A stretch of 64,000 bases of DNA from Alphaproteobacteria bacterium. Lineage in GTDB: Bacteria > Pseudomonadota > Alphaproteobacteria > Rhodobacterales > Rhodobacteraceae. The notes under the pieces are model-generated. The model was not told the origin of the DNA, did no database searches, and saw only the letters and a program-made list of their open reading frames with translations. Positions 55,839 through 64,000 of the stretch are shown here, in pieces. Positions within the stretch are counted from its first letter, which is position 1, and every line of letters begins with the position of its first letter. Location of the stretch: contig JAUHVR010000015.1 of assembly GCA_030424865.1 (NCBI GenBank), positions 62,001 through 126,000 on the forward strand. Reading direction: 5' to 3'. Position numbers and translations under genes: made by a program.

Positions 55839-57151
55839 CAAGCCGCCGCCGCCCGCTCCAGCGCCGGATAGCGCAGCCCCAGCGTCACCCCCCGCGCCAC
55901 GAAGCTGACCAGCAGCGCCAACCACAGGCCGTGGTTCTCAAAGGCGGGCACCAGTGCCAAAGCCGCCAGAACATAGGCCACGAAACTCACCGCCATCATG
56001 TTGCGCATGTCCGCGCCCCGCGTGGCGCCGATAAAGATCCCGTCCAGCATCCAGGCCGCCACGCCAGCCACGGGCATCACCACCATGTAGGGCAGAAAGA
56101 CCCGCGCCTCGGCCTGTACCTCGGGCACATCCGCCATCAGGTCGACGATCATCCCGCCAAACGCCGCAAAGAACAGCGCCAGAACAACATTGATCCCCAA
56201 CCCCCAGGCCGAGGTCAACAGCGCCGCCCGCCGCAGCCGCTTGACCGCACGCGCCCCATAGGCCTGCCCGACCAGCGCCTCGGCGGTAAAGGCAAAGCCG
56301 TCCATCGCATAGGCCGTGATGTGCAGGAACTGCAGCAAGACCTGGTTGGCCGCCAGGGTCACATCGCCGAAATCAGAGCCGAGGAACAGGAAAGAGACAA
56401 AGATCGCCTCCAGAAGCAGCGACCGGATCAGGATGTCCCGGTTCACCTGCATCATCGTGACCAGCTTGGCCCGCTCGAAAACCCGCGCCCAGTCGCGCCA
56501 ATCAGGCACCCGGAACGCGGCCCGGCACAGCCAGAGCCCCAAGGCAAAGCCGCTGACCTCGGCCAGAAAGGTCGCCCAGGCCACGCCCTCGACACCCCAG
56601 CCAAGCCCAAGCACAAACCACAGGTCCAACACGATGTTCAGCCCGTTCATCCAGAGCTGTAGAACCATGACCGCCCGGGTCCGTTCCTGCGCGATCAGCC
56701 AGCCGGTCAGCCCGAAAATGGCAATCGCCGCAGGGGCCGACCAGATGCGGATCTGCATGTAGCTGCGCGCCAGCCCCTCGACTTCGTCCGAGGCCGGAGA
56801 CACCCGGAACGCCCCCCAGAACAGCGGTCCCTGCAGGGCGATCACCGCCAACCCGCCTGCCAGCCCGATCATCAGGACGCGGGTCAGCAGCGCCGAGACC
56901 TCGGCCCGGTCGCCCGCGCCAACCGCCTGGCTGGTCAGGCCGACCGTGCCCATGCGCAAGAAACCAAAGACCCAGTACATCGCCGTCAGGATGATGGCCC
57001 CGATGCCGACCGCGCCGATGGGCGCCGCCTCACCAAGTTGACCGACCACGCCGGTATCCACCGCGCCCAGGATCGGGACGGTGGCATTGGCCAGCACAAT
57101 CGGCACGGCCGTGCGCAGAATGCGGCGATGCGTCAGCGGAGTGTCAGTCAT
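55838..57151 (-). CDS. MATE-family efflux transporter (DinF-like)
   Basis: 437 residues, 12 helices. The start RILRTAVPIVLANATVPILGAVDTGVVGQLG matches the DinF branch of MATE proteins, and the second half starts near MMQVNRDILIRSLLLEAIF. Different subfamily from the MATE gene at 39508. Its first bases overlap the thioesterase gene stop by eight, so it belongs to the leftward thioesterase unit. Substrate unknown; DinF proteins have been linked to oxidative stress and bile salt tolerance. Confidence 0.9.
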   Translation of the reverse strand: MTDTPLTHRRILRTAVPIVLANATVPILGAVDTGVVGQLGEAAPIGAVGIGAIILTAMYWVFGFLRMGTVGLTSQAVGAGDRAEVSALLTRVLMIGLAGGLAVIALQGPLFWGAFRVSPASDEVEGLARSYMQIRIWSAPAAIAIFGLTGWLIAQERTRAVMVLQLWMNGLNIVLDLWFVLGLGWGVEGVAWATFLAEVSGFALGLWLCRAAFRVPDWRDWARVFERAKLVTMMQVNRDILIRSLLLEAIFVSFLFLGSDFGDVTLAANQVLLQFLHITAYAMDGFAFTAEALVGQAYGARAVKRLRRAALLTSAWGLGINVVLALFFAAFGGMIVDLMADVPEVQAEARVFLPYMVVMPVAGVAAWMLDGIFIGATRGADMRNMMAVSFVAYVLAALALVPAFENHGLWLALLVSFVARGVTLGLRYPALERAAAA

Positions 57152-57656
57152 CCTTGCGCGGCATCACGAAATGGCCGGTCGCCTGGGCAAAGGGGCGGTC
57201 GCGATTATCTTGCCAGGCCTCTGCCTGGACCGAGGCATAGCGCCGCCCCGATCGCGTGATCCGCGCCCGCGCATAGGCGTCGCGCGGCAGACCGGACCGC
57301 AGATAATCGACGGTGAAGTCAATGGTCTTGGGCAGGCGCGGCAAACGTCCCGCCTCGAAATCATCGGCGGTGATCACCCCGCTTTCGATGTCCTGCCACA
57401 GGTACGACCAGCTGAGCGAGATAATCGCCGTCACCTCGAGAAAGGCCGCCGTGACCCCTCCGTGGATCGCGGGCAACAGCGGGTTGCCGATGTGTTTTTC
57501 GGCATCGAAGTTCAGCACCGCGGTCAGTTCGTCGCCCCGCCGGTCAAAGGAAATCGCCAGGAACTGGATATAGGGCACACCACCCGCCAGCGCCTTCAAC
57601 GCCGCATCACGGCGCTGCTTCACCACCTGCATGGGCTCGGGACGTTTAGCTGCCAT
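57144..57656 (-). CDS. PaaI-family thioesterase (hotdog fold) 1
   Basis: 170 residues; the hotdog core is [20 protein letters not shown] with the HGG motif of the active site, followed by [21 protein letters not shown], the thioester-binding strand. Hydrolyses acyl- or aryl-CoA esters. ATG at 57656 lies inside the end of the next thioesterase gene (11-base overlap). It forms a pair with a second PaaI-type gene and may act as a heteromer. Confidence 0.87.
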   Translation of the reverse strand: MAAKRPEPMQVVKQRRDAALKALAGGVPYIQFLAISFDRRGDELTAVLNFDAEKHIGNPLLPAIHGGVTAAFLEVTAIISLSWSYLWQDIESGVITADDFEAGRLPRLPKTIDFTVDYLRSGLPRDAYARARITRSGRRYASVQAEAWQDNRDRPFAQATGHFVMPRKDD

Positions 57657-58080
57657 CGCGACGCCCCTCGACCGTGAAGGCGCCCGAGGCTGTTGCCACC
57701 GGACGCTCGGTATCGGCGTCACAGGCCGTGGCCCGCACAAAGGCGACTGAGCGGGTCACGTGATAGCAGGTCGCACGCGCCACAATCGCCTCGCCCGGTG
57801 TGGCGGCGCGCATGTAGTCGATGCGCAGGTCGATGGTCGCCGTGCCGCCGGGCGCTGCCGGATGGCACATCACCGCTGCCCCGCCACAGGTGTCCATCAA
57901 GGCCGACACCGCCCCGCCGTGAATCACTCCGGTTTCCGGGTCGCCAACAAAGCGCGCGTCATAGGGCATCCGAATTTCGGCCACGCCGTCGCCTATCGAG
58001 GTCAGCTCCATCGACAGGGCCCGCGAATGGGGAATCGCCTCGATGAATTGCCGTGCAATCTTGGCCTTGTCTGCCGTCAT
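57646..58080 (-). CDS. PaaI-family thioesterase (hotdog fold) 2
   Basis: 144 residues. Active-site segment [20 protein letters not shown] with HGG, then [22 protein letters not shown]. Closer to canonical PaaI in length than its neighbour. ATG at 58080 has GGGGGA upstream; an in-frame upstream extension of 13 codons lacks a ribosome site. First gene of the leftward unit thioesterase 2 - thioesterase 1 - MATE, divergent from the MerR and beta-oxidation genes, which also act on acyl-CoA. Confidence 0.9.
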   Translation of the reverse strand: MTADKAKIARQFIEAIPHSRALSMELTSIGDGVAEIRMPYDARFVGDPETGVIHGGAVSALMDTCGGAAVMCHPAAPGGTATIDLRIDYMRAATPGEAIVARATCYHVTRSVAFVRATACDADTERPVATASGAFTVEGRRDGS

Positions 58081-58193
58081 GGTATCCCCCGATGGTCTGT
58101 GAAGGTTTATGGCCCTCATTCACCGCCAACCGCAAGTCGTCCGGTTGCTCAATCCATGAATGCGCCCTAGGTTGTGCGGCAGGAGAGAATGCC

Positions 58194-58568
58194 ATGTCTG
58201 ACACCCGCCTCAGCTTCAAGGAAATGTGCGCCAAGTTCGACGTGACGCCACGCACGTTGCGCTATTACGAATACATCGAATTGCTGCAACCCGAACGCGA
58301 GGGGCGGTCGCGCTTTTACGGTGCCAAGGAATGCGCGCGGATGACCCTGATTCTGCGCGGGCGCAAGTTCGGCTTCCAGCTGGAAGAAATCCGCCAATGG
58401 CTGCTGATCTATGAACACGAAGGCACCGAGGCGCAGATGCAGGCCTGGATCGGCATGGCGGATCGTCAGATGGGCGAATTGCGGGAACAGCGCCAACAGT
58501 TGGACGACGCAATGGCCGAACTTCAGGCCCTGCGTGACGAAGTGGCCGAGTCGCTGGCAGGCCGCTGA
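58194..58568 (+). CDS. MerR-family regulator 1 (LiuR-like)
   Basis: 124 residues: MerR winged helix at about 8-75 (FDVTPRTLRYYEYIELLQPE, REGRSRFYG) and a coiled coil (about 85-122). No metal-binding cysteine array, so the acyl-CoA-related rather than the metal-sensing group. ATG at 58194 has AGGAGAG upstream. Half of a tandem MerR pair; its product and its neighbour's share the TPRTLR[YF]YE recognition helix and probably overlap in operator specificity. Proposed role: control of acyl-CoA degradation genes. Confidence 0.9.
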   Translation: MSDTRLSFKEMCAKFDVTPRTLRYYEYIELLQPEREGRSRFYGAKECARMTLILRGRKFGFQLEEIRQWLLIYEHEGTEAQMQAWIGMADRQMGELREQRQQLDDAMAELQALRDEVAESLAGR

Positions 58569-58621
58569 CGCGCTGGACAGCCCGATCACACCGGACAGAA
58601 TCTTTCGGTTCATCCCGGTTT

Positions 58622-58673
58622 ACGTTGCTTGATCTTACGTCAACGAAAAAGTGACGTAGCGTATGACTTACGT
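58622..58673. promoter_or_regulatory. Array of four ACGT boxes between the MerR genes
   Basis: ACGT cores at 58622, 58637, 58654 and 58670, spaced 15-17 bases. Two are in identical 11-base direct repeats CTTACGTCAAC (58635-58645 and 58668-58678). Resembles LiuR/MerR-type operators with TTTACGT/ACGTAAA half sites. Likely controls the second MerR gene and the acyl-CoA dehydrogenase gene. Confidence 0.5.
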
Positions 58674-58748
58674 CAACTAATTTTCCCATTGTAAGAAATC
58701 CTCAACCGCCCATTTTCGGCTGATCGTTGATCAAGCCAGGAGTGTCGC

Positions 58749-59153
58749 ATGAGTGACGACCAGACAATGACCATCCGCGAGATGTGCGAGGCCTTTGAGG
58801 TCACGCCACGCACCTTGCGGTTCTACGAAGCCAAGGAACTGCTGTTCCCGATCCGCGAAGGCCAGAAGCGCCTGTTCACCAAGCGCGACCGCGCGCGGCT
58901 CAAGCTGATCCTGCGCGGCAAGCGCTTTGGCTTCAGCCTCGAGGAAATCCGCCAGCTGCTCGACCTCTACGATATGGGTGACCAGCAGCAGACCCAGCTC
59001 AAGGCGACCTATGACATCGCCCAGCAGCGCCTGAATGACATGATCGCCCAGCGGGACGAGCTGAACAGCGCGATCGAAGACCTGAAAGAACAGCTGAAAT
59101 GGGGGGAAAAGATGCTGACATCGATGACCACCCCAAAGAAGGCCGCCGAATAA
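58749..59153 (+). CDS. MerR-family regulator 2 (LiuR-like)
   Basis: 134 residues: winged helix about 8-75 (FEVTPRTLRFYEAKELLFPI, EGQKRLFTKRDRARLKLIL) and a long coiled coil (about 85-125). Closely related to MerR 1, with the same FGFSLEEIRQ helix. It lies 23 bases ahead of the acyl-CoA dehydrogenase gene, most likely in one operon, so probably a local repressor that responds to an acyl-CoA. ATG at 58749 has AGGAGTG upstream. Confidence 0.9.
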   Translation: MSDDQTMTIREMCEAFEVTPRTLRFYEAKELLFPIREGQKRLFTKRDRARLKLILRGKRFGFSLEEIRQLLDLYDMGDQQQTQLKATYDIAQQRLNDMIAQRDELNSAIEDLKEQLKWGEKMLTSMTTPKKAAE

Positions 59154-59176
59154 CCATCTGATTTGGGAGTACTCAG

Positions 59177-60949
59177 ATGCCCAGCTACACCGCCCCCACC
59201 AAAGACATGCAGTTTGTTCTGCACGAGGTGCTGAAGGTCAGCCAGTCCGCCACGCCGGGCTACGACGAGCTTGATGCCGAATTCACCGGCGCTGTCCTGG
59301 ACGAGGCCGGCAAGATCGCCTCGGAAGTGCTGCAGCCGCTGAACGCGGTGGGTGACCAGCAGGGCTGTGTGCTCGAAAACGGCGTTGTGCGCCCGCCCGA
59401 GGGCTTCAAAGAGGCCTTTGACCAGCTGCGCGACGGCGGCTGGACGGCGCTTGACTGTGACCCGGAATATGGCGGTCAGGGCATGCCCTATGTGCTTGCC
59501 ACCGCGGTGGGCGAGCAATTCTCGGCCGCCAACATGGCTTTCAATATGTACCCCGGCCTGACCCACGGTGCCTATTCGGCGATCCACGCCCATGGTTCGG
59601 ACGACCAGAAAGCGACCTATCTGCCCAAAATGGTCAGCTGCGAATGGACTGGCACCATGAACCTGACCGAACCGCACTGCGGTACCGATCTGGGCCTGAT
59701 GCGCACCAAGGCGGTTCCGCAGGACGATGGCACCTACAAGGTCTCGGGCCAGAAGATCTTTATCTCGGCCGGTGAGCACAACATGTCCGAGAACATCATC
59801 CACCTGGTGCTGGCCAAGATCCCCGGTGGGCCAGAGGGCATCAAGGGTGTCTCGCTGTTCATCGTGCCCAAGTTCATCGTAAACGAAGATGGCACCCCCG
59901 GCGCGCGCAACGGGGTTTCGGTCGGCAAGATCGAAGAAAAGATGGGCATCCACGGCAACTCGACCTGCGTCATGAACTATGACGAGGCGACGGGCTATCT
60001 GCTGGGTGAGGAACACAAGGGCATGCGCGCCATGTTCACCATGATGAACGAGGCGCGTCTGGGGGTTGGCCTGCAGGGCTATGCCCAGGCCGAGGTCGCC
60101 TATCAGAACGCGCTGGAATACGCCAAGGACCGTCTGCAAGGCCGCGATGTCACGGGTGACAAGAATCCCGATGGCCCGGCCGACCCTCTGATCGTGCACC
60201 CTGACATCCGCCGCAACCTGATGGACCAGAAAAGCTTTGTCGAAGGCGCCCGCGCCTTCACCTTCTGGGGCGCGACCATGATCGACCAGGCGCACCGGGC
60301 CGAAGACAAGGACGCGGACGGCCTGATTTCGCTGCTGACCCCGGTCATCAAGGGCTTCCTGACCGACAAGGGCTTTGAAATGGCGACCGCCGCCCAGCAG
60401 GTCTATGGCGGCCACGGCTACATCGAGGAATGGGGCATGTCGCAGTTCGCACGCGACGCCCGGATCGCGATGATCTACGAAGGTGCGAACGGTGTGCAGG
60501 CTCTGGACCTGGTTGGCCGAAAGCTGGCGCAGGACGGCGGCAAGCATGTGATGGCCTTCTTCGAGATGGTCAAATCCTTCTGCAAGGAAAACGGCGACGA
60601 GGACATGGCAGAGTTTGTCACGCCGCTAAAAGCCGCGTCCAAGGATCTGCAGGCGGCGGGGATGTTCTTCATGCAGAACGGCATGAAGAACCCCAACCAC
60701 GCGCTGGCGGGATCCTATGACTTCATGCACCTCTTCGGGCATGTCTGCCTGGGCCTGATGTGGGCGCGCATGGCGAAAGCCGCACTGAGCGCGCTGGCCG
60801 AGGGCGCCTCGGACACGGGGTTCTATGAAACCAAGCTGGCGACGGCGCGGTACTACATGGCCCGGCAATTGCCGATGACCGCAACGCATCTGGCGCGCGT
60901 CGAAACCGGTGCCGACACCGTGATGGCGCTGGACGCGGCGATGTTCTGA
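59177..60949 (+). CDS. Acyl-CoA dehydrogenase with C-terminal extension (DmdC/FadE-like)
   Basis: 590 residues, about 200 longer than classical acyl-CoA dehydrogenases. FAD and substrate segments: [26 protein letters not shown], and the catalytic base in [32 protein letters not shown] is also present. The C-terminal extension (about 455-590) places it in the group containing 3-methylmercaptopropionyl-CoA dehydrogenase DmdC; general fatty acyl-CoA members share the same layout, so the substrate is open. Starts the beta-oxidation cluster with thiolase and fadB-like genes downstream. Confidence 0.9.
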   Translation: MPSYTAPTKDMQFVLHEVLKVSQSATPGYDELDAEFTGAVLDEAGKIASEVLQPLNAVGDQQGCVLENGVVRPPEGFKEAFDQLRDGGWTALDCDPEYGGQGMPYVLATAVGEQFSAANMAFNMYPGLTHGAYSAIHAHGSDDQKATYLPKMVSCEWTGTMNLTEPHCGTDLGLMRTKAVPQDDGTYKVSGQKIFISAGEHNMSENIIHLVLAKIPGGPEGIKGVSLFIVPKFIVNEDGTPGARNGVSVGKIEEKMGIHGNSTCVMNYDEATGYLLGEEHKGMRAMFTMMNEARLGVGLQGYAQAEVAYQNALEYAKDRLQGRDVTGDKNPDGPADPLIVHPDIRRNLMDQKSFVEGARAFTFWGATMIDQAHRAEDKDADGLISLLTPVIKGFLTDKGFEMATAAQQVYGGHGYIEEWGMSQFARDARIAMIYEGANGVQALDLVGRKLAQDGGKHVMAFFEMVKSFCKENGDEDMAEFVTPLKAASKDLQAAGMFFMQNGMKNPNHALAGSYDFMHLFGHVCLGLMWARMAKAALSALAEGASDTGFYETKLATARYYMARQLPMTATHLARVETGADTVMALDAAMF

Positions 60950-60956
60950 AGGGAAA

Positions 60957-60982
60957 GTGCGGTGGGGTAAACCCCACCCTAC
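60957..60982. repeat. Single REP-like palindromic unit
   Basis: Third copy of the 26-base unit seen twice at 4780-4845. Core GGTGGGGTAAACCCCACC at 60961-60978 is a perfect palindrome, flanked by GTGC and CTAC as in the other copies. Located between the acyl-CoA dehydrogenase stop and the next small gene. Confidence 0.75.
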
Positions 60983-61008
60983 ACCCCAGTGACAAAGGTT
61001 TTTGCCCA

Positions 61009-61221
61009 ATGCCCAAACGTTTCCGTCTGACCCGCCGCCTGCCCGTCGCCATGACCGAGGACGGGTATCGCAGGCTCAAGCGATTTGCGGCAGAGGCGGG
61101 GCTCGATGAAGGAGAGGCACTGAGCTTTGTCTTCGAACATTGGGACAGCATCACGGATTCCGAGGCGCTGGGCCACCGCCTGCGCCTTTTCAATGCCGAG
61201 CTTGACGCCCGCAAGCGTTAG
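61009..61221 (+). CDS. Small basic protein, ribbon-helix-helix-like
   Basis: 70 residues. Start MPKRFRLTRRLPVAMTEDGY, then a helix pair RRLKRFAAEAGLDEGEALSFVFEHWDSI. A basic beta-strand-like start followed by two helices resembles ribbon-helix-helix DNA-binding proteins, but no close match was recognised. It starts 59 bases behind the acyl-CoA dehydrogenase, after a REP unit; no strong ribosome site is visible. It is acceptable as a gene because of length, frame and protein-like composition. Confidence 0.6.
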   Translation: MPKRFRLTRRLPVAMTEDGYRRLKRFAAEAGLDEGEALSFVFEHWDSITDSEALGHRLRLFNAELDARKR

Positions 61222-61268
61222 GCCCGGCCAGCGGCCCGCGCGCATCAGGCCGGGGCCTCCGGCGGTGC

Positions 61269-61327
61269 GTATTTTTTGAAAGATGAAAGACCAGGTCCCG
61301 CCCCTTCTTTCATCTTTCCACAAATAC
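61269..61327. repeat. Long imperfect hairpin with TTTCATCTTTC arms
   Basis: GAAAGATGAAAG (61278-61289) pairs with CTTTCATCTTTC (61307-61318), and outside a three-base mismatch GTATTT (61269-61274) pairs with AAATAC (61322-61327). TTTCATCTTTC followed by CAAATAC also occurs singly at 55755-55775. A second hairpin, GTGGGGGT-GCAAA-ACCCCCAC, follows at 61339-61359. The gap holds no gene. Confidence 0.65.
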
Positions 61328-61399
61328 GCTGCGGGGGTGTGGGGGTGCAAAACCCCCACGTCCAACAGACGAAACACGCGCCTGGGGAGGGCCCGATAC

Positions 61400-62038
61400 G
61401 TGACGATCAAACTCTATTGCTTTGGCGAATCCGGCCATTCCTACAAGGCCGCTTTGGCGCTTGAGCTGGCCGGCATCAGCTGGGAGCCGGTCTTTGTGGA
61501 TTTCTTCAACGGCGAGGCGCGCAGCGAGACCTATCGCGCAGAGGTCAACGAGATGGGCGAATGTCCCGTCATGGTCGATGGCGACCTGCGGCTGTCACAG
61601 TCCACCGTCATCCAGCAATATCTGAGCGAGACCTACGGCCACTTCGGCGGCCAGACCAAGGACGAAGAGCGCGAGATCCTGCGTTGGCAGCTTTGGGACA
61701 ACCACAAGTTCTCGTCCTTCAACGGGATCTGCCGGTTCCTGATGAACTATCTGCCCGAAGACAAACGGCCCGCCGAGGTGATCGGCTTCTACAAGGGTCG
61801 CCTGCAGGGCGCTTATGCCATCCTCGACAAGCACCTTGAAGGGCGCGACTGGATTGTGGCTGACCGCGTGACCAACGCGGACCTGACCTGCTGCAGCTAC
61901 CTGTTCTACCCCGAGGACTTTGGCTTCGACCGCGCCGCCTGGCCGAACATCGACCGCTGGCTTTCAAACATCCAGGCCCTGCCCGGCTGGAAACACCCCT
62001 ACGACTTGATGCAGCGCGGCTTTGCGGCCGGCGCCTGA
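61400..62038 (+). CDS. Glutathione S-transferase-family protein
   Basis: 212 residues from a GTG at 61400 with GGGGAGG upstream; the frame continues upstream through the repeat region, which is not coding. Thioredoxin-like domain at about 1-80 (KLYCFGESGHSYKAALALELAG, MGECPVMVDGDLRLSQSTVIQQYL) and a helical domain (about 90-205, with WIVADRVTNADLTCCSYL). The GESGHS position takes the place of the catalytic Ser/Cys. It sits between acyl-CoA dehydrogenase and thiolase genes, perhaps detoxifying reactive acyl products. Confidence 0.88.
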   Translation: MTIKLYCFGESGHSYKAALALELAGISWEPVFVDFFNGEARSETYRAEVNEMGECPVMVDGDLRLSQSTVIQQYLSETYGHFGGQTKDEEREILRWQLWDNHKFSSFNGICRFLMNYLPEDKRPAEVIGFYKGRLQGAYAILDKHLEGRDWIVADRVTNADLTCCSYLFYPEDFGFDRAAWPNIDRWLSNIQALPGWKHPYDLMQRGFAAGA

Positions 62039-62049
62039 AGGAGAGACCC

Positions 62050-63261
62050 ATGACCGAAGCCTATATCTATGATGCTCTGCGCACCCCGCGCGGCAAGGGC
62101 CGCAAGGACGGCAGCCTGCACGAGGTGACCAGCCTGCGCCTGAGCGCGCAGACCTTGAACGCCGTCAAGGCGCGCAACAACCTTGAGGGTCACGCCGTCG
62201 AAGACGTGATCTGGGGCAATGTCACCCAGGTGATGGAACAGGGCGGCTGTCTGGCGCGCTCTGCCGTGCTGGCCTCGGATCTGGATGAGCGCATCCCGGG
62301 CCTGGCGATCAACCGCTTCTGCGCCTCGGGCATGGAGGCCGTCAATCTGGCCGCCAACCAGGTGCGTGGCGGCGCGGGTGAGGCCTATATCGCCGGCGGG
62401 GTCGAGATGATGGGCCGCGTGGCCATGGGCAGCGACGGCGCGGCGATTGCCGTGGACCCGAGCCTTGCCATGGAGACCTACTTTGTGCCGCAGGGTATCA
62501 GCGCCGACATCATCGCGACCGAATATGGCTTCAGCCGGGATGATGCCGATGCGCTGGCCGTTGAAAGCCAGAAACGTGCGGCAGAGGCCTGGGCGGACAA
62601 GCGCTTTGCCAAGTCGGTTGTGCCGGTGACCGACCAGAACGGCCTGACCATTCTGGACCACGATGAATACATGCGTCCGGGCACTGACATGCAGGGGCTG
62701 GGCTCGCTCAAGGCCTCTTTCAAGGACATGGGGGAGGTGATGCCGGGCTTCGACAAGGTGGCCCTGCTGAAGTATCCGCACCTGGAGCGGATCAACCACA
62801 TCCACCACGCGGGCAACAGCTCGGGCATCGTGGATGGGGCCGCGGCCGTGCTGATCGGCAACAAGGAGTTTGGCGAAAAGCACGGGCTGACACCGCGCGC
62901 GCGCATTCGCGCGACGGCCAAGATCGGCACCGATCCGACGATCATGCTGACCGGTCCCGTGCCGGTGACCGAAAAGATCCTGGCCGACAGCGGCATGTCG
63001 ATCAGCGACATCGACCTGTTCGAAGTGAACGAAGCCTTTGCCAGCGTTGTCCTGCGTTTCATGCAGGCCTTTGACGTTGACCATGACAAGGTCAACGTCA
63101 ACGGTGGCTCAATTGCCATGGGCCACCCGTTGGGCGCGACCGGCGCGATCATCATCGGCACCTTGCTGGATGAGCTGGAACGCACCGGCAAGGGCACGGG
63201 GCTTGCGACGCTCTGCATCGCCTCCGGCATGGGTGCGGCCACAATCATCGAGCGTGTGTGA
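62050..63261 (+). CDS. fadA: Acetyl-CoA C-acyltransferase (thiolase)
   Basis: 403 residues; last step of beta-oxidation, cleaving 3-ketoacyl-CoA. Nucleophilic Cys in NRFCASGMEAVN, NEAFASV, catalytic His in GGSIAMGHPLGATGA and the second Cys in TLCIASGMGAA. ATG at 62050 has AAGGAG upstream, 11 bases behind the GST gene. The stop overlaps the cupin gene start (TGATG). With the fadB/fadJ-like gene downstream it makes the trifunctional pair. Confidence 0.95.
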   Translation: MTEAYIYDALRTPRGKGRKDGSLHEVTSLRLSAQTLNAVKARNNLEGHAVEDVIWGNVTQVMEQGGCLARSAVLASDLDERIPGLAINRFCASGMEAVNLAANQVRGGAGEAYIAGGVEMMGRVAMGSDGAAIAVDPSLAMETYFVPQGISADIIATEYGFSRDDADALAVESQKRAAEAWADKRFAKSVVPVTDQNGLTILDHDEYMRPGTDMQGLGSLKASFKDMGEVMPGFDKVALLKYPHLERINHIHHAGNSSGIVDGAAAVLIGNKEFGEKHGLTPRARIRATAKIGTDPTIMLTGPVPVTEKILADSGMSISDIDLFEVNEAFASVVLRFMQAFDVDHDKVNVNGGSIAMGHPLGATGAIIIGTLLDELERTGKGTGLATLCIASGMGAATIIERV

Positions 63262-63728
63262 TGCCCAAGATCGACATTGCAAACCTGCCTGCGCGCACCG
63301 GGTCGGGGTATCCGGGCAAGCTGGCCGACGGCTTTGAAAAGCGCAGCCAAGTGGCGCTTGGCGATCCGATGGGGCTGACGCAGTTCGGCGTGAACCTCGT
63401 GCGGCTTTCGCCCGGAGGCATGTCCTCTTTGCGGCATTGGCATGTTCAACAGGATGAATTCCTGGTGGTGACCGAGGGCACGCTGACGCTGGTCGAGGAG
63501 GGCGGCGAAACCACGCTGGTGCCCGGCGATTGCGCCGCTTTTCCGGCGGGGGTCGAAAACGGCCACCACGTTGTGAACACATCCGACGCCCCCGGCGCCT
63601 TTGTCGTCGTGGGCACCCGAACAGAAACAGAGGTCGGCTATTACTCGGACGTGGACATGATGGTCCGCTTCGACAAGGGCAGCTTTGACTTCACCCGACG
63701 TGACGGCTCGCCCGTCGAAGAGGACTGA
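63261..63728 (+). CDS. Cupin-domain protein
   Basis: 155 residues, single cupin: motif 1 LRHWHVQQDEFLVVTEGTLTL has the His/His/Glu metal ligands and motif 2 PGDCAAFPAGVENGHHVVN the last His. Small stand-alone cupins range from dioxygenases and isomerases to binding proteins; no specific role can be named. ATG at 63261 overlaps the thiolase stop; a GTG one codon earlier is possible. It lies between thiolase and fadB genes, so probably co-transcribed. Confidence 0.85.
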   Translation: MPKIDIANLPARTGSGYPGKLADGFEKRSQVALGDPMGLTQFGVNLVRLSPGGMSSLRHWHVQQDEFLVVTEGTLTLVEEGGETTLVPGDCAAFPAGVENGHHVVNTSDAPGAFVVVGTRTETEVGYYSDVDMMVRFDKGSFDFTRRDGSPVEED

Positions 63729-63731
63729 GAC

Positions 63732-64000
63732 ATGACAGATTTCAGCATGACCACTGACGCCGAGGGCGTCGCAACCATCACCTGGGACGTAGCTGGCAAG
63801 TCCATGAACGTGCTCAGCCTGGAAGGCTGGGACGAGTTGGACACCCTGCTCACACAGGCGCTTGCGGATGAGGCCGTGAAGGGCATCATCATCACCTCGG
63901 GCAAGGACACATTTGCCGCCGGGATGGACCTGAACATCATCGCCAGGATGAAAGCCTCGGCCGGGGAAAACCCGGCGCAGGGCCTGATGGACGGGCTGAT
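63732..64000 (+). CDS. 3-hydroxyacyl-CoA dehydrogenase/enoyl-CoA hydratase, N-terminal part
   Basis: First 89 codons of a FadB/FadJ-like protein, cut by the right edge. It begins MTDFSMTTDAEGVATITWD and continues SGKDTFAAGMDLN, the oxyanion-hole segment of the crotonase fold. A full-length gene would add the NAD-dependent dehydrogenase part. Placement after thiolase supports the beta-oxidation multi-enzyme subunit; a single-domain enoyl-CoA hydratase cannot be excluded from this fragment. Confidence 0.85.
   Translation, partial: MTDFSMTTDAEGVATITWDVAGKSMNVLSLEGWDELDTLLTQALADEAVKGIIITSGKDTFAAGMDLNIIARMKASAGENPAQGLMDGL

Noticed and set aside
58619-58645. FNR box in the MerR intergenic region
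   Set aside because: TTGA and TCAA are present but separated by seven bases instead of six; the ACGT array explains the sequence better.

Overview
The window comes from a high-GC alphaproteobacterium, most likely a marine Rhodobacterales (Roseobacter group) chromosome. Reasons: the sqdB-sqdD-sqdC sulfolipid operon in the Rhodobacter order, an Na+-NQR locus, TRAP and TauABC-like uptake systems, LiuR-like MerR regulators beside beta-oxidation genes, a DmdC-like acyl-CoA dehydrogenase, and many ATGA/GTGA overlaps inside operons. No tRNA, rRNA, CRISPR array, prophage or insertion sequence was recognised.

Layout. 1-2.9 kb: the start of nqrA (leftward), divergent from apbE-nqrM and a CBS-domain gene. 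3.0-8.1 kb: one rightward operon, gntR - ABC importer (binding protein, ATPase, permease) - cobalt-type nitrile hydratase alpha, beta and activator. 8.1-16.1 kb: seven leftward genes forming one catabolic operon (enolase-superfamily enzyme, DadA-like oxidase, TRAP transporter, BASS-type carrier, ThDP enzyme), divergent from a LysR regulator and an Asp/Glu-racemase-family enzyme. 17.9-21.8 kb: an ABC exporter and an acyl-CoA synthetase. 21.9-24.7 kb: ArsR regulator, a second enolase-superfamily gene and a zinc alcohol dehydrogenase. 24.8-30.0 kb: a leftward six-gene operon of three alpha/beta hydrolases, a type II haloacid dehalogenase, a Ser/Thr dehydratase and an endonuclease/exonuclease/phosphatase-fold protein. 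30.3-32.0 kb: metG. 32.1-35.5 kb: two tandem RTX proteins. 35.7-40.9 kb: MFS permease, tag-like glycosylase, ppk2, DUF2461, MATE pump.

40.9-41.65 kb is the least conventional stretch. It holds a self-contained leftward transcription unit (promoter, two paralogous mini-proteins of 54 and 30 residues, terminator). Upstream on the same strand is a candidate small RNA with its own promoter and terminator.

41.6-64 kb: SLC13 permease; sqdBDC; katG divergent from oxyR; SRAP protein; methyltransferase; 5'-nucleotidase; DUF952-DUF1330 fusion - pyrD - arsC; a second MATE pump; two PaaI thioesterases; two MerR regulators; and a beta-oxidation cluster (acyl-CoA dehydrogenase, small protein, GST, thiolase, cupin, start of fadB/fadJ) cut by the right edge.

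Genes that appear to work together: importer with nitrile hydratase; TRAP uptake with racemase/enolase/oxidase/ThDP chemistry; OxyR with KatG; SqdB, SqdD and SqdC in sulfoquinovosyl lipid synthesis; MerR regulators with the acyl-CoA enzymes. All functions are read by eye from motifs and context; no database search was run.
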